Positions 16,347 to 25,078 are shown, counted from the first letter of the stretch. The stretch is DNA of 64,000 nt from Phycisphaerales bacterium (GCA_028284805.1 JANQQZ010000006.1:1-64000); one strand, 5' to 3'. Numbers and translations are program-made. The notes: generated by a model from the sequence alone, not told the origin.

Positions 16347-17656
16347 GATGAGTGCCCCGCGGGCGCGGGCACGCTGATGCCCCGCTCGGCAAGCCTGGCC
16401 TCGAGACGAGCGATGAGCTCATCGGAGAGCACGTGCTCGACCTGGTCGACCGACCAGTCGACGTGACTCGGGGCGATGTCGGCATCGCTGATGAGGTACT
16501 GCTCCCAGAGGGCGTGGTTTCGGCTCACCCGCTGGCCCCGCGCGAGTCCTGCGGGAGACACGGACACACCGGCCTTGGTCGAGCCCGCTACGAACCCAGC
16601 AAGCCGGAGGCGGAACAGCAGCAACACGCGGAACGGGGTCGACCAGCCTCGGACCGTCGCGAGATCGTCGACCGCCGCACGCGACAGCAAGTGGTCGCCT
16701 CGCTCGAACGCAGCCTCCAGCAGGTGATCGCTCGCGATGCGCAGCCTGAGCCCAAGCCTGCGGAACGAGGCGGCGATCACACCCCTCGCGGGGGCAGCGA
16801 TCAGGCTGAGCGCAAACACACCGCCCGCTGTGAGCACGATCACCGCGCCAGCGGGCTTGCGCGGGAGCATCGACGAGATCACCGCGCCCAGATAGCCGCT
16901 CGCGGCGCCGAAGACACCCGCGAGCAGCACGAGCAGCCAGATGCGCTCCGTCCAGAAGCGGGCCGCGACGGACGGGATGATCAGCAGCGCAACGACGAGG
17001 ATCAGCCCGACGGCCTGGATGCCCGCGACCGTAACGAGCACGACGAGCGCCATCATCAGCAGGTCGATCAGGCTCACGGGCCAGCCCGTGACGCGCGCGA
17101 AGGCGTCGTTGAACGCGACGAGCGTGAACTCCTTGAGAAGCAGCGCGGTCGCGAGGACGCCGAAAATCGCAATGCCCGCCATGAGCCTGACGTCGCTCGG
17201 CTGCATGCTGGCGGCCTGCCCGTAGATGAACGCGTCGATTCCCGCGCTGCCGTCGGCGCGGTTGGCCTGGATGTAGCTGAGCCCGACGACGCCAACACCG
17301 AAGAAGACGCTGAGGACGATGCCAATGGCGGCGTCCTCGTGCAGGCGCGTGTACCGGAGTATGGCCTGGATCGCGAGCACGCCGAGCACGCCCGTGAACA
17401 CGGCACCAGCGAGCAGCACGGGCATCGACCGGCCCTCGGCGCCCAGCCAGCTCGCAGCGAGGAATGCGGCAGCAATCCCGGGCAGCGTCGCGTGGCTAAG
17501 CGCATCGGCCATGAGTGCGCGCTTGCGCAGCATCGCGAACACCCCCACCACACCTGCCGCGAGCCCGAGCAGCGTCGTGCCCGCAACGACCAGCGAGGTG
17601 TTGAAGCCCGCGCGGAAGGTGAGCGTCTCGACCAGGGATGGCCCGGCGTCGATCAC
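16343..17656 (-). CDS. Second Mn/Zn/Fe ABC permease with DtxR-like tail
   Basis: The protein has 437 residues. About 280 residues of ABC-3 permease carry [18 protein letters not shown], the coupling-loop motif, and [20 protein letters not shown]. The C-terminal region (about 300-437) is soluble and again resembles DtxR-type regulator sequences ([32 protein letters not shown] in the family order), but without the final DPHG metal-site tail. The two permeases probably pair as a heterodimer. The GTG start overlaps the ATPase stop by GTGA. The tail may be a degenerate metal-sensing or dimerisation domain. Confidence 0.9.
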   Translation of the reverse strand: MIDAGPSLVETLTFRAGFNTSLVVAGTTLLGLAAGVVGVFAMLRKRALMADALSHATLPGIAAAFLAASWLGAEGRSMPVLLAGAVFTGVLGVLAIQAILRYTRLHEDAAIGIVLSVFFGVGVVGLSYIQANRADGSAGIDAFIYGQAASMQPSDVRLMAGIAIFGVLATALLLKEFTLVAFNDAFARVTGWPVSLIDLLMMALVVLVTVAGIQAVGLILVVALLIIPSVAARFWTERIWLLVLLAGVFGAASGYLGAVISSMLPRKPAGAVIVLTAGGVFALSLIAAPARGVIAASFRRLGLRLRIASDHLLEAAFERGDHLLSRAAVDDLATVRGWSTPFRVLLLFRLRLAGFVAGSTKAGVSVSPAGLARGQRVSRNHALWEQYLISDADIAPSHVDWSVDQVEHVLSDELIARLEARLAERGISVPAPAGHSS

Positions 17657-18492
17657 GGGGCCCGCTCGCCGCTGGCGGCGCGGGCGACCGCCTCGGCTGC
17701 CTCGGCGAGCAGGGTGAGCCGCCCGCCGTAGGTCTGGTGCAGGTTCTCTTGCGTGAACACCTCGGCGACGGGCCCGGAGGCGACGACGCGCATGTTCAGC
17801 AGGATCACATCGTCGAAGTACTCGGGCACGGTCTGCAGATCATGATGCACGGCGATGACCGTCCGCCCAGCAGCACGCAGATCACGCAGCACGTCGACGA
17901 TCGCCCGTTCGGTCGCGGCGTCGACACCCGCGAAGGGCTCGTCCATGAAGTACAGCTCGGCCTCCTGCGCGAGCGCACGGGCGAGGAACACCCGCTGCTG
18001 CTGCCCGCCCGAGAGCTGGCTGATCTGGCGTTTGGCGAGGTCGGCCATACCAACCCGGTCGAGGGCATCGAGCGAGGCTCGCTTGTGCTTCCGCGAGACC
18101 GGGCGGCACCAGCCGATGCGCCGGTACCGCCCCATGCACACGACATCGAGCGCAGAGACCGGGAAGTCCCAGTCGACGCTCTCGCGTTGCGGCACGTAGC
18201 CGAGTCGTGAACGCGCTTCACCGTGCGGGCGACCCCAGAACTCAACCTGGCCCGACGAGCGAGGCACCAAGCCCAAGCAGCCTTTGATGAGCGTGCTCTT
18301 GCCCGCGCCGTTGGGCCCGACGATCGCGATGAGCCGGTTGGGCGGCGCGTCGTAATCGACGTCCCACAGGACGGGCTTGCGGTGGTAAGCGACGGTCATC
18401 GCGTGCACCGAGAGCGGGCTGTCGGGCGAGTGCTCGGGGCGTTCGGCGAGGTTAGTCGGCCGACGGGCCGCGGTGGGCGAGAGCTCGGGCAT
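17653..18492 (-). CDS. Mn/Zn/Fe ABC transporter ATP-binding protein
   Basis: The protein has 279 residues. It is the energy-coupling ATPase of the metal importer. Walker A is [10 protein letters not shown], the signature is [15 protein letters not shown], Walker B is [12 protein letters not shown], and the switch histidine is in [26 protein letters not shown] is the Q-loop region characteristic of the MntA/ZnuC/TroB group. The start ATG overlaps the stop of the substrate-binding protein gene by ATGA, so translation is coupled. About 28 extra N-terminal residues (Pro/Arg-rich) precede the domain; they may be real or the true start may be M32 (MTVAYHRKP). Confidence 0.94.
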   Translation of the reverse strand: MPELSPTAARRPTNLAERPEHSPDSPLSVHAMTVAYHRKPVLWDVDYDAPPNRLIAIVGPNGAGKSTLIKGCLGLVPRSSGQVEFWGRPHGEARSRLGYVPQRESVDWDFPVSALDVVCMGRYRRIGWCRPVSRKHKRASLDALDRVGMADLAKRQISQLSGGQQQRVFLARALAQEAELYFMDEPFAGVDAATERAIVDVLRDLRAAGRTVIAVHHDLQTVPEYFDDVILLNMRVVASGPVAEVFTQENLHQTYGGRLTLLAEAAEAVARAASGERAP

Positions 18493-19451
18493 CAGTCGGC
18501 CAGCTTGCCGTGCAGGCCGCGTTCGGGCGCGTCGCCCCCGAGGGCGCGGGCGATCGTGGTCACGTTGTGGTCGATCATGCCGACGTACGTGCCCTCGTAT
18601 GTGCCCTCGTCGCCCATCGCGTCGCTAAAGAGCTCGCCGCCGATGACGACCTCGTGCCCGCGGGCTTCGGCGCCCGCGATCAGTGCCTTCACGTTGCGGT
18701 CGGAGACGGTCGACTCAACGAAGACGGCGCGGATCTCTCGCTCGACGAGCAGGTCAACGAGCCGCTCGATGTCGCGCACGCCGGCCTCGGACTCGGTCGA
18801 GATGCCCTGGATGCCCACGACCTCGAAGCCGAAGCGGCTGCCGAAGTAGTTGAAGGCGTCGTGGGCCGTCACGAGCACGCGCTGGCCCTCGGGCACGGAC
18901 GAGAGCACGCGCTCCGCGTAGGCGTCGAGCTCGCCCAGCTCATCGGCATAGCGGGCCGCGTTCTCGGTGTAGGTCGATGCGCCGTCGGGATCGGCGTCGG
19001 CGAGCGCGTCGCGGATGACCTCGATGGTGCGCGACCAGGCGCGTGGGTCCATCCACAGGTGCGGGTCGAAGTGGCCCTCGAAGTCCTCCGGACTGAGCAG
19101 CGCCGACTCGTCCACCAGCTCGGTCACCGCATGCACGGGCGTCCCCGCGGTCGCGGTGCGGATGAGCGCGTCGGTCATCTTGCCCTCGAGCAGCAGCCCG
19201 TTGTACAGGATGACATCCGCGTTCATCAGCCGCCCGATGTCGGAGCGGGTGGGCTTGTAGAGGTGCGGATCGATGCCCGGGCCCAGCAGGCCCTCGACCT
19301 CGGCGCGGTCGCCCGCGACGTTCCGGGCGACATCGGCGACCATGCCGATGGTGGCGACGACGGTCAACGCGTCATCCTGCGCCGATGTCGTGGGCGTCAA
19401 GCCGATCAGCGCCGCGACGGCAACGGAAAGAACTCGGATCAGCGTGGTCAT
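18492..19451 (-). CDS. Metal ABC transporter substrate-binding protein (TroA/ZnuA/MntC family)
   Basis: The protein has 319 residues when started at [12 protein letters not shown], which follows AGGGGA; the longer frame runs through the operator and is rejected. The signal peptide ends near TTSAQ. The family metal ligands are visible: [13 protein letters not shown] (first His), [14 protein letters not shown] (second His), [11 protein letters not shown] (Glu) and a late Asp in [10 protein letters not shown]. It captures Mn, Zn or Fe in the periplasm for the following ATPase and two permeases. The neighbouring MntR-type regulator and operator favour manganese (or iron). It is the first gene of the transport operon. 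Confidence 0.93.
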   Translation of the reverse strand: MTTLIRVLSVAVAALIGLTPTTSAQDDALTVVATIGMVADVARNVAGDRAEVEGLLGPGIDPHLYKPTRSDIGRLMNADVILYNGLLLEGKMTDALIRTATAGTPVHAVTELVDESALLSPEDFEGHFDPHLWMDPRAWSRTIEVIRDALADADPDGASTYTENAARYADELGELDAYAERVLSSVPEGQRVLVTAHDAFNYFGSRFGFEVVGIQGISTESEAGVRDIERLVDLLVEREIRAVFVESTVSDRNVKALIAGAEARGHEVVIGGELFSDAMGDEGTYEGTYVGMIDHNVTTIARALGGDAPERGLHGKLAD

Positions 19452-19489
19452 ACAGGTCCCCTGCGTGCCGCCTCGGATGAGCCGACACA

Positions 19490-19509
19490 ATTGTAGCCTT
19501 GGTTACAAT
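19490..19509 (-). promoter_or_regulatory. MntR-type palindromic operator
   Basis: ATTGTA-GCCTTGGT-TACAAT is an inverted repeat, symmetric also at inner CC/GG, 38 bp before the start codon of the metal-binding protein gene. TACAAT on the minus strand can serve as the -10, so a bound DtxR/MntR-family repressor would block transcription. The gene for such a regulator ends 50 bp upstream. The palindrome is seen; the regulator match is inferred. Confidence 0.7.
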
Positions 19510-19559
19510 TATGGTAGCCGGACGCCCCCGAGTGGGTCAACCTCCTGTCCTTGCAGGGG

Positions 19560-19973
19560 TCAGGACCCCGCGTCGGCGATGGCCCTCAGGCGGTCGAGTG
19601 TCTCGGCGCTGACGTGGTGCTCGATGCCCTCGGCGTCGACCGCCGCGACCTCCGGGCTCACCCCGATGGCGAGCAGGAAGCGGTAGACGATGTCGTGCCT
19701 TCGCCGGCACTCCTCGGCGAGGGCCCGGCCTTCCGGGGTCAGCTCGACGGGCCTGTAGGGCTCGGTGCGGACCAGCCCGTCGCGCTCGAGACGCTGGAGC
19801 GTGCGGATGACGGTGACGTGAGTGACGCCGAAGCGTTCGGCGAGGTCGGTCACGCGGCAGGCCCCCCCGGCGTCGACGAGATCGGCGATCGCCTCTGCGT
19901 AGTCCTGAGCGGTCTCGGAGGCGTGATCCTGGCGGGTGCGCAGGTGGGCGGAGCGTTCGGGTTGCTCGCTCAT
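19560..19973 (-). CDS. mntR: MntR/DtxR-family metal-dependent regulator
   Basis: The protein has 137 residues when started at MSEQPERSAHLRTRQ. The frame is open far upstream, through the tRNA and the GH16 gene, which cannot be coding, so the internal ATG is used. The N-terminal winged helix (about 22-85) has DLAERFGVTHVTVIRTLQRLERDGLV and YRPVELTPEGRALAEEC. The dimer/metal helix follows with AVDAEGIEHHVSAETLDRL, the MntR-type ligand motif. There is no SH3 domain, as in MntR rather than DtxR. It should repress the downstream transporter when Mn (or Fe) is plentiful, via the palindrome at 19490-19509. The symbol is by family resemblance. Confidence 0.88.
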   Translation of the reverse strand: MSEQPERSAHLRTRQDHASETAQDYAEAIADLVDAGGACRVTDLAERFGVTHVTVIRTLQRLERDGLVRTEPYRPVELTPEGRALAEECRRRHDIVYRFLLAIGVSPEVAAVDAEGIEHHVSAETLDRLRAIADAGS

Positions 19974-20056
19974 GCGGCGGGTCCTCGGGCGGGTCTTTCC
20001 GAGGGTAGCGCCGAGCGTGCGGGGGCTATACTCCGCCCTTCGCGGCGACGCGAGCC

Positions 20057-20129
20057 GCCACTTTAGCTCAGTTGGTAGAGCGGAGCTTTCGTAAAGCTCA
20101 GGTCGCCGGTTCAAGTCCGGCAAGTGGCT
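20057..20129 (+). tRNA. tRNA-Thr(CGT)
   Basis: Perfect acceptor stem GCCACTT/AAGTGGC, D-arm AGCTCAGTTGGTAGAGC, anticodon stem GAGCT/AGCTC with loop TTCGTAA (anticodon CGT), and T-arm GCCGG-TTCAAGT-CCGGC. CCA is not encoded. It reads ACG codons. It lies between the divergent mntR and the converging GH16 gene. Confidence 0.96.
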
Positions 20130-20161
20130 TTGGCGGTTGAGGCGGGTTTCAAGCCTCCCGG

Positions 20162-21625
20162 CTAGCACCCATTGTTGAAGTTCAGCACCCAGGCGTTGAG
20201 GTCGGCGGGCGTGCAGAGCCCGTCGCTGTTCTGGTCGCACGCCGGGGACTGGGCGTTGTAGGCCAGGATCCACGCGTTGAAGTCGGCGGGTGTAACAAGC
20301 CCGTCGCCGTTGGTGTCCGCGCGGCACACGGTCGCGTCGAAGGTCACGCTGTCGACAAAGACCGACCCGCCCAGGTTGAACGCTGTCTGGCGGAAGAGGA
20401 GCGTGACGCGCGCCTCGACCGCATCGATCGGCGCGATGCCGGAGAGTTCCGCGTAGGACCACGCGTCTTCGGGCGAACTGCTGTCGGCGAGGGTGACCTC
20501 GTGCTCGCCAAGGAAGTCGGGCGAGCCGTAGGCGGCGCCCGCCTGGCTGTAGAACTCGACCTTGAGGAGGGCCTCGTTGCCGGTGCCCGCGATGGAGTCT
20601 TCGGATCGCGTGAGGGCGTGCGCACCCGCAGTGAACCGCTCGCCTCCGCTGACCGGGATGTTCTGGAGCGCGCCGGAGTAGTTCTCCTCGCCTGTGAACT
20701 GGCCGAACATCTTGAGCGAGCGAACGCCGTCGAGAGGCGTGCCCCAATCGGAGACGACGTTGTCGTTGAGGTTGCCGAACCGGGGCCAGTCGGCGAGTGC
20801 GCCGTCGGCGTCCTCGAAGCCCGGGTCGCGGATCAGGGAAGTCGGGGGAGGCGTCGGGTCGGAGCGCTGCCACACGCGGACGTAGTCGACATCGAAGTAT
20901 GACGGGAACGGTGTGGTCCAGTCTGGGTAACCCGAGTAGTCGCCCCCGACAGCGAGATTGAGCACGATGCTCTTGGGCGTGCCCGGGATGCCAACCGCGG
21001 GCTCGTAGACCCGGAAGTGCTCGACGCCATCGACGAAGAAGCCGACGGTACCGATGTCCCACTCCATCGCGTAGACGTGGTAGTCCGCCTGGAAGTTGGC
21101 GCCGCTCTCATACGCCTGAGAGACGTACTGGTGGTTGGGGACATCCCACCCCCAGTGCACCGCGCTGCTGATGCGCCAGGGCAGGTCGCCCCGGGCCTCC
21201 ATGATGTCGAGCTCTCCCCCCGCGGGCCAGGGCGCCGAGCGAGGCAGCAGCCAGATCGCGGGCCAGAAGCCCTGCCCCCAAGGGACCCTGGCACGCACCT
21301 CGACGCGCCCATAGCTCCATTCCTGCCAGGTCCGGACCAGCCCGGAGTTGTACTCACGCCCGAAGCTCCAGCTCGGATCGCGATCGGCCCGAAGGCGGAG
21401 CGCGCCGCCCGAAACCGACACTTGGTTGGGGTGGTAGTACTGCGACTCGTTGTTGTTGTTCCCGGGCCAGTCGGCGACCTGCCACGTGCCCCAGTCGATG
21501 GACCCGCCGTCGAAGTTGTCCTCGAAGATCGGGGCTCCCCAGCCCGGGACGATGCGGACCTGGCCCGCCGCGGGCGCGGCCATCGTCAGAGCCGCAGCAA
21601 TGGCTCCCGCAAGGACCGCAGACAT
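20162..21625 (-). CDS. Secreted GH16 beta-glucanase with GC-type dockerin tail
   Basis: The protein has 487 residues from the ATG at 21625. A signal peptide (SAVLAGAIAAAL...AAGQ) is followed by a GH16 domain (about 30-265) with catalytic E138-L-D140-I-M-E143, which hydrolyses beta-1,3 or mixed-linked glucans such as laminarin. A jelly-roll carbohydrate-binding-like domain (about 270-430) follows. The last 55 residues hold two Ca-loop/helix repeats (NGDGLVTPADF, NSDGLCTPADL) and end in NNGC, the planctomycete GC-type dockerin anchor. The good ribosome site GGAGG is 27 nt before this ATG but 6 nt before an in-frame ATC at 21646-21644; starting there adds IRRQTYR, giving the signal peptide its missing positive charge. 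It probably degrades algal polysaccharide outside the cell. Confidence 0.93.
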   Translation of the reverse strand: MSAVLAGAIAAALTMAAPAAGQVRIVPGWGAPIFEDNFDGGSIDWGTWQVADWPGNNNNESQYYHPNQVSVSGGALRLRADRDPSWSFGREYNSGLVRTWQEWSYGRVEVRARVPWGQGFWPAIWLLPRSAPWPAGGELDIMEARGDLPWRISSAVHWGWDVPNHQYVSQAYESGANFQADYHVYAMEWDIGTVGFFVDGVEHFRVYEPAVGIPGTPKSIVLNLAVGGDYSGYPDWTTPFPSYFDVDYVRVWQRSDPTPPPTSLIRDPGFEDADGALADWPRFGNLNDNVVSDWGTPLDGVRSLKMFGQFTGEENYSGALQNIPVSGGERFTAGAHALTRSEDSIAGTGNEALLKVEFYSQAGAAYGSPDFLGEHEVTLADSSSPEDAWSYAELSGIAPIDAVEARVTLLFRQTAFNLGGSVFVDSVTFDATVCRADTNGDGLVTPADFNAWILAYNAQSPACDQNSDGLCTPADLNAWVLNFNNGC

Positions 21626-21771
21626 TCGGTAGGTTTGACGTCGGATAACACACCTCCAGGCTCGGTAACGGGCACCGCGTTCGAGAGAGTGTAATTGCAC
21701 TCCGTGTCACGGGGAAGCGCGATGTTGAGCCCGTGCGAGAATGCTCGAACCGTGCACGAATGCATCCAGTA

Positions 21772-23289
21772 TCAGGCCCCGCGGGTCCGGATCTCGTCGA
21801 ACCGGATCATCGCGAGCTTTCTTGCGCGTTTCGCCCGCACTCTGAGCTGACGGACGCGCTCGCTCGGGTTGGCGAGAGCCGCAACGCGGGCGCGAACCGG
21901 GCCCACCAACTCGGCATCGCTCGGCGTGCGTGGGAAGCTCGCGATCGCGGGCGCGAGGCGCTCGATCAGCGGGATCTCGAACGCACGCTCGCGGCGCTTG
22001 TCGTGATCGAGCGCCATCATGAGCGCGGTCAGGGTGCCGGCGTTCGCGACCGAGAACCGCTCGAGCGTCTGCATGTCGTAGAGCTGCTCTTTCGGAGCCT
22101 GCCAGCCGGTGGCGCTCTGCTCGATGGGCCAGCGGCTCTGATAGTTCAATCCCTCGACGGGCGTCCGCGCGACGTGCTCGAGCCAGCGGGCGTACTGCTT
22201 GGCAAAGAACGAACGCGGGCGTTCGAAGTACACGCGGGCCATGATGGCGGCGCTGCGCTGGATGTCCCCGAGATCGCCCGTGAACCTGACTTCCTTGGAG
22301 GATTTCCAGGCGTCGAGACACTGGCCCCCGGTGCAGAAGCCCGTCAGGCCCAAGCGTGCCCCGCGGAGGAGCGGGATGGCGTCGCCAGTCGAGAGCCTCG
22401 GACCGGCGTGCTCCACGACAAGCCTCATGCGGGCCCGGTCGATCGGGCCCGCGTGGATCTCGGTGTGCTCCACGCCCGCCGCCTGAGCGATCTTCGGCCC
22501 AAGCCGACAATCGCAGAGCAGCGTGCGCCCCGTGACCCACGTGAACGGGCACACGTCGCGCCCCGAGGCGAGCGCCGCGGCGAAAACCACACGCGAGTCG
22601 CCGCCCGACGACAGCCCGAGCCAGAGCGGTTTGCCCTCGTCGGGCAGCCGTTCGAACGCGGTGCGCATGCGGGCGGCAATCTCGTCGAGCAGACCGTCGT
22701 CGTCTCGATCGGCCGGGATAGCAGGCAGCAGCTTGGTGTCGGAGGTCTCGCCCGTCGTCGGATCGAGGATCTGGCTCGGCATGAGACGCGAGGCGCCGAC
22801 GAGGCTGCACGAGGGCACCGGGAAGAACTCCGCGCCGCACTGATAGGACGGGCGGACGGACTGCCACGCGTTGCCGCAGATCGCGCGGAGCAGGACGGGG
22901 CTCGAGGACATCCACGGACGACCCTCGTGGTCGCGCGTGAACAGGCAGCCGATCTGCGCACTCATGTCGGTGTACAGCGCGTGCTCACTCAGCAGGAGCC
23001 ATCGCCCCGCCCAATCGTGGCGGAGATCGGGCACACCCGCGGTCGGCGCTGCGGCGATCTGCTGGGCAGGGTCCGGCGCACCCGGCGCGGTCTGCAGCGC
23101 AAGGCCAAGGAGCACCCAGAGCCGGCCCTCGGCGTCGACGATTTGCTCGAGTCGCAACTCCGGGCAAACGCTGAGTCTCACTGCGCCCAGCGCGATCACA
23201 CGCCAGTCGTCGCGCGGGGCCCAGGGGTCCGGGCCCAGCACGTACTGGCGGCGGTGGACCTGCAGCGTAGGTGCATCCAAAAAGTTCAC
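21772..23289 (-). CDS. Asparagine-synthetase-like protein without glutaminase cysteine
   Basis: The protein has 505 residues. The PP-loop LGLSSGGDSRVVFAAAL (about 225-240) defines the ATP-pyrophosphatase half of asparagine synthetase B. The N-terminal half has the general layout of a class-II glutaminase (WAGRWLLLSEHALYTDMSAQIGC) but the protein begins MNFLDAP and has no Cys at position 2, so it cannot hydrolyse glutamine in the usual way. Such AsnB-like proteins often act on other substrates in polysaccharide, peptide or natural-product pathways. The C-terminus is rich in Arg. No pathway partner is adjacent: GH16 lies downstream and tRNA-Gln upstream. Substrate unknown. Confidence 0.75.
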   Translation of the reverse strand: MNFLDAPTLQVHRRQYVLGPDPWAPRDDWRVIALGAVRLSVCPELRLEQIVDAEGRLWVLLGLALQTAPGAPDPAQQIAAAPTAGVPDLRHDWAGRWLLLSEHALYTDMSAQIGCLFTRDHEGRPWMSSSPVLLRAICGNAWQSVRPSYQCGAEFFPVPSCSLVGASRLMPSQILDPTTGETSDTKLLPAIPADRDDDGLLDEIAARMRTAFERLPDEGKPLWLGLSSGGDSRVVFAAALASGRDVCPFTWVTGRTLLCDCRLGPKIAQAAGVEHTEIHAGPIDRARMRLVVEHAGPRLSTGDAIPLLRGARLGLTGFCTGGQCLDAWKSSKEVRFTGDLGDIQRSAAIMARVYFERPRSFFAKQYARWLEHVARTPVEGLNYQSRWPIEQSATGWQAPKEQLYDMQTLERFSVANAGTLTALMMALDHDKRRERAFEIPLIERLAPAIASFPRTPSDAELVGPVRARVAALANPSERVRQLRVRAKRARKLAMIRFDEIRTRGA

Positions 23290-23378
23290 GGCCTGGTATC
23301 GTCACGCCGCATGCGGGCGCTGCAGGATCATGTTGCGTGAGAGGTGATCTGGTGCCCGCAGGCGCCGAGTGGGGGAAG

Positions 23379-23450
23379 TAGGGCCACAGGGACTTGAACC
23401 CTGACTAACAGAATCAGAATCTGTCGTGCTACCGATTACACCATAGCCCC
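23379..23450 (-). tRNA. tRNA-Gln(CTG)
   Basis: The minus strand folds as a cloverleaf: acceptor GGGGCTA/TGGCCCT with one G-T at the end and one internal, anticodon stem ACAGA/TCTGT with loop TTCTGAT (anticodon CTG), T-arm CAGGG-TTCAAGT-CCCTG, discriminator A. CCA is not encoded. It reads CAG codons. Confidence 0.94.
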
Positions 23451-23499
23451 ACCAGATCATCGGCAGGCCAGGGGTGAAAGGCAAGCAGGGCGGAGAGGT

Positions 23500-23982
23500 T
23501 CAGGCCGCGGAGTGGCGGCTGACGATCGCGACCGCCTTCATCACGTCGCGGCAGATCGGCAGCATGCGGTCGAGCTGCGTCAGGCGGAACATGTCCTCGA
23601 GGCCGCAGCTCGCGTTCACGACGGCGACGCGCCCACCCAGGATGTTCAGCCGGTTGTTCAGGAAGACCATCATGCCCAACGACGACGAGTCCATCGCCTC
23701 GACGTTCTGGAGGTCGATGATGACATGAGACCCCTCGCCGCGCGACTCGAGCTCGTGCAGGATGGTCTCGACGAGGTCGGCGGCGTCGTTGCCCCAGAGG
23801 CGATCGATACAGACGGTCGCGACGAGGGCCTGGTCGATGAGGTCGAAGCTGGCCAGCTCGGGCCTGATCTTCGGCTCGTTCATCATCTGGCTCTGCGGGA
23901 CGGACGTGCTGGGCACGCCCGACGCGGTCCGGGCCTTGGGCGAGGGATCACCGCCGAGGAGCTTGCGGAACATGTCGAACAT
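23500..23982 (-). CDS. STAS-domain protein (anti-anti-sigma-like)
   Basis: The protein has 160 residues from MFDMFRKLLGG; GGAGG lies 7 nt upstream of this ATG, better than for the alternative ATG two codons earlier. The last 110 residues form a STAS domain: LVATVCIDRLWGNDAADLVE, HVIIDLQNVEAMDSSSLGMMVFL (with the Ser-Ser at the site normally phosphorylated in SpoIIAA-like proteins) and GGRVAVVNASCGLEDMFRLT. STAS proteins bind anti-sigma kinases or take part in stressosome-type signalling. No kinase or phosphatase partner is adjacent. The first 50 residues are Ser/Pro-rich and variable-looking. A small gene lies 40 bp upstream in the same direction. Confidence 0.87.
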   Translation of the reverse strand: MFDMFRKLLGGDPSPKARTASGVPSTSVPQSQMMNEPKIRPELASFDLIDQALVATVCIDRLWGNDAADLVETILHELESRGEGSHVIIDLQNVEAMDSSSLGMMVFLNNRLNILGGRVAVVNASCGLEDMFRLTQLDRMLPICRDVMKAVAIVSRHSAA

Positions 23983-24022
23983 GGTCATCCCTCCGTTTCC
24001 AGCCCTTGAGGTGGCTCGTGGT

Positions 24023-24298
24023 TCATCCGTCTCCGGCGCGTCGGAGAGGCTTGGCCCGTCCGAAGGGGCTGGGGGCGCGCGACGAAGCCCGCCTGGGCCC
24101 GACCGGGGGCGGGGGTGCCTCACCCGGGCGGCGGGGCGCGGGGTCGCCACGCTCCGGTTCGGCAGCGGGAGCTTGGTCCTGTGTCTCCTCGGGCTCGGTG
24201 TCGCCTCGCAGACGGCGGTCGCGGGCCTCGTCGATCGAACGATCGAGGCGTCCGAGGATGTTGCGGACCTGATTGATGGTGTGCTCAGACGTGCTCAT
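24023..24298 (-). CDS. Small Pro/Arg-rich protein, unknown
   Basis: The protein has 91 residues from MSTSEHTINQVRNILG. The first 40 residues look structured (QVRNILGRLDRSIDEARDRRLRG, an amphipathic helix); the remainder is Pro/Ala/Arg/Glu-rich and probably disordered. GGAG lies 13 bp upstream, weak as a ribosome site. It lies 40 bp before the STAS gene, likely in one transcript. No family recognised. It might be a small regulator or partner of the STAS protein; that is a guess from position. Confidence 0.55.
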   Translation of the reverse strand: MSTSEHTINQVRNILGRLDRSIDEARDRRLRGDTEPEETQDQAPAAEPERGDPAPRRPGEAPPPPVGPRRASSRAPSPFGRAKPLRRAGDG

Positions 24299-24481
24299 GG
24301 GTGTGTTGCTCCGTGAATCGCTATCGGTGAACGGGGCGATCGCCTGAGTGCCTGTGCGGGTCGGTCGCGATGCGTCACGGAAGCTGGTCCGGTTGTGCCG
24401 TCTGGTCCTGTCGGGCTGAACCCCTGCTCCCCGGTTCACGGACCCCACCCGGGCGGGCTAGGCTCTCACCGAGGTGCAGGC

Positions 24482-25078
24482 ATGAGTCATCCCACCGCGA
24501 TCACCCCCACGCAGCCGAGCCGCGACCACTCCGACCCGGTCCGGACACAGGGGGTCCGAGAACTCTTCTGGCAGAACGTGATCCGCGAGATGCTGACGGC
24601 GCTCTCGACCGCGGCGATGCGGCGCGATGCCGAGATCCAGGCCGCCAAGCGTCGCGTGATGACCACCTCGATCGACACCGCTGAGGGTCGGATCCGCGAG
24701 GCGGTGATCGAGTCCGAGCCGCCCGAGGACAACCTGTTCGACGGGCGGCTGGCGGTCATCACGTCGCAGGGAACACGCATCCCGCTCGCGGGCGTGATGC
24801 CCATGTTCGCCTGCGGGATCAACACCTCGGACCACGAACGCCGGCTTTCCGTAGCCGTCGAGTGCACGGTGTTCCAGCTGCGCACGCCCACGGGCGAGGT
24901 CTACACGCTGCCTCTGCACGAGATCCGGGGGTTCCACGCGCTCACGCCCGAGCTGGTCGAGACGCTCAAGTCTCAGGCCTCGCCCGGGCTGCAGGCGGAC
25001 GAGCCCTTCGGATTCGCGGCGTTCACGAGCCTGGCCCGGGAGGCCGAGGCACGGGCGTCGCAGCAGCCCCAGGGCTAA
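24482..25078 (+). CDS. Hypothetical cytosolic protein
   Basis: The protein has 198 residues; the ATG is preceded by GAGGTG. The frame is open upstream but Pro-rich and without a better ribosome site. No signal peptide or membrane span. The N-terminal half is helical (VRELFWQNVIREMLTALSTAAMRRDAEIQAAKRRV) and the C-terminal half beta-rich (LFDGRLAVITSQGTRIPLAGV, VECTVFQLRTPTGEVYTLPLHEIRG in order). The second part resembles a small binding domain, but I cannot name a family. It is divergent from the small-protein/STAS pair and lies 51 bp before the glycosyltransferase gene. Confidence 0.7.
   Translation: MSHPTAITPTQPSRDHSDPVRTQGVRELFWQNVIREMLTALSTAAMRRDAEIQAAKRRVMTTSIDTAEGRIREAVIESEPPEDNLFDGRLAVITSQGTRIPLAGVMPMFACGINTSDHERRLSVAVECTVFQLRTPTGEVYTLPLHEIRGFHALTPELVETLKSQASPGLQADEPFGFAAFTSLAREAEARASQQPQG

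Noticed and set aside
16352-17731. 459-codon open frame on the plus strand across the ABC permease
   Set aside because: Antisense to the permease; product is extremely charged with no hydrophobic core.
19974-21062. N-terminal extension of the mntR frame
   Set aside because: It runs through tRNA-Thr and the GH16 gene; the regulator starts at the internal ATG.
21733-23340. 535-codon open frame on the plus strand
   Set aside because: Antisense to the asparagine-synthetase-like gene; no motif, Arg/Gly-rich.
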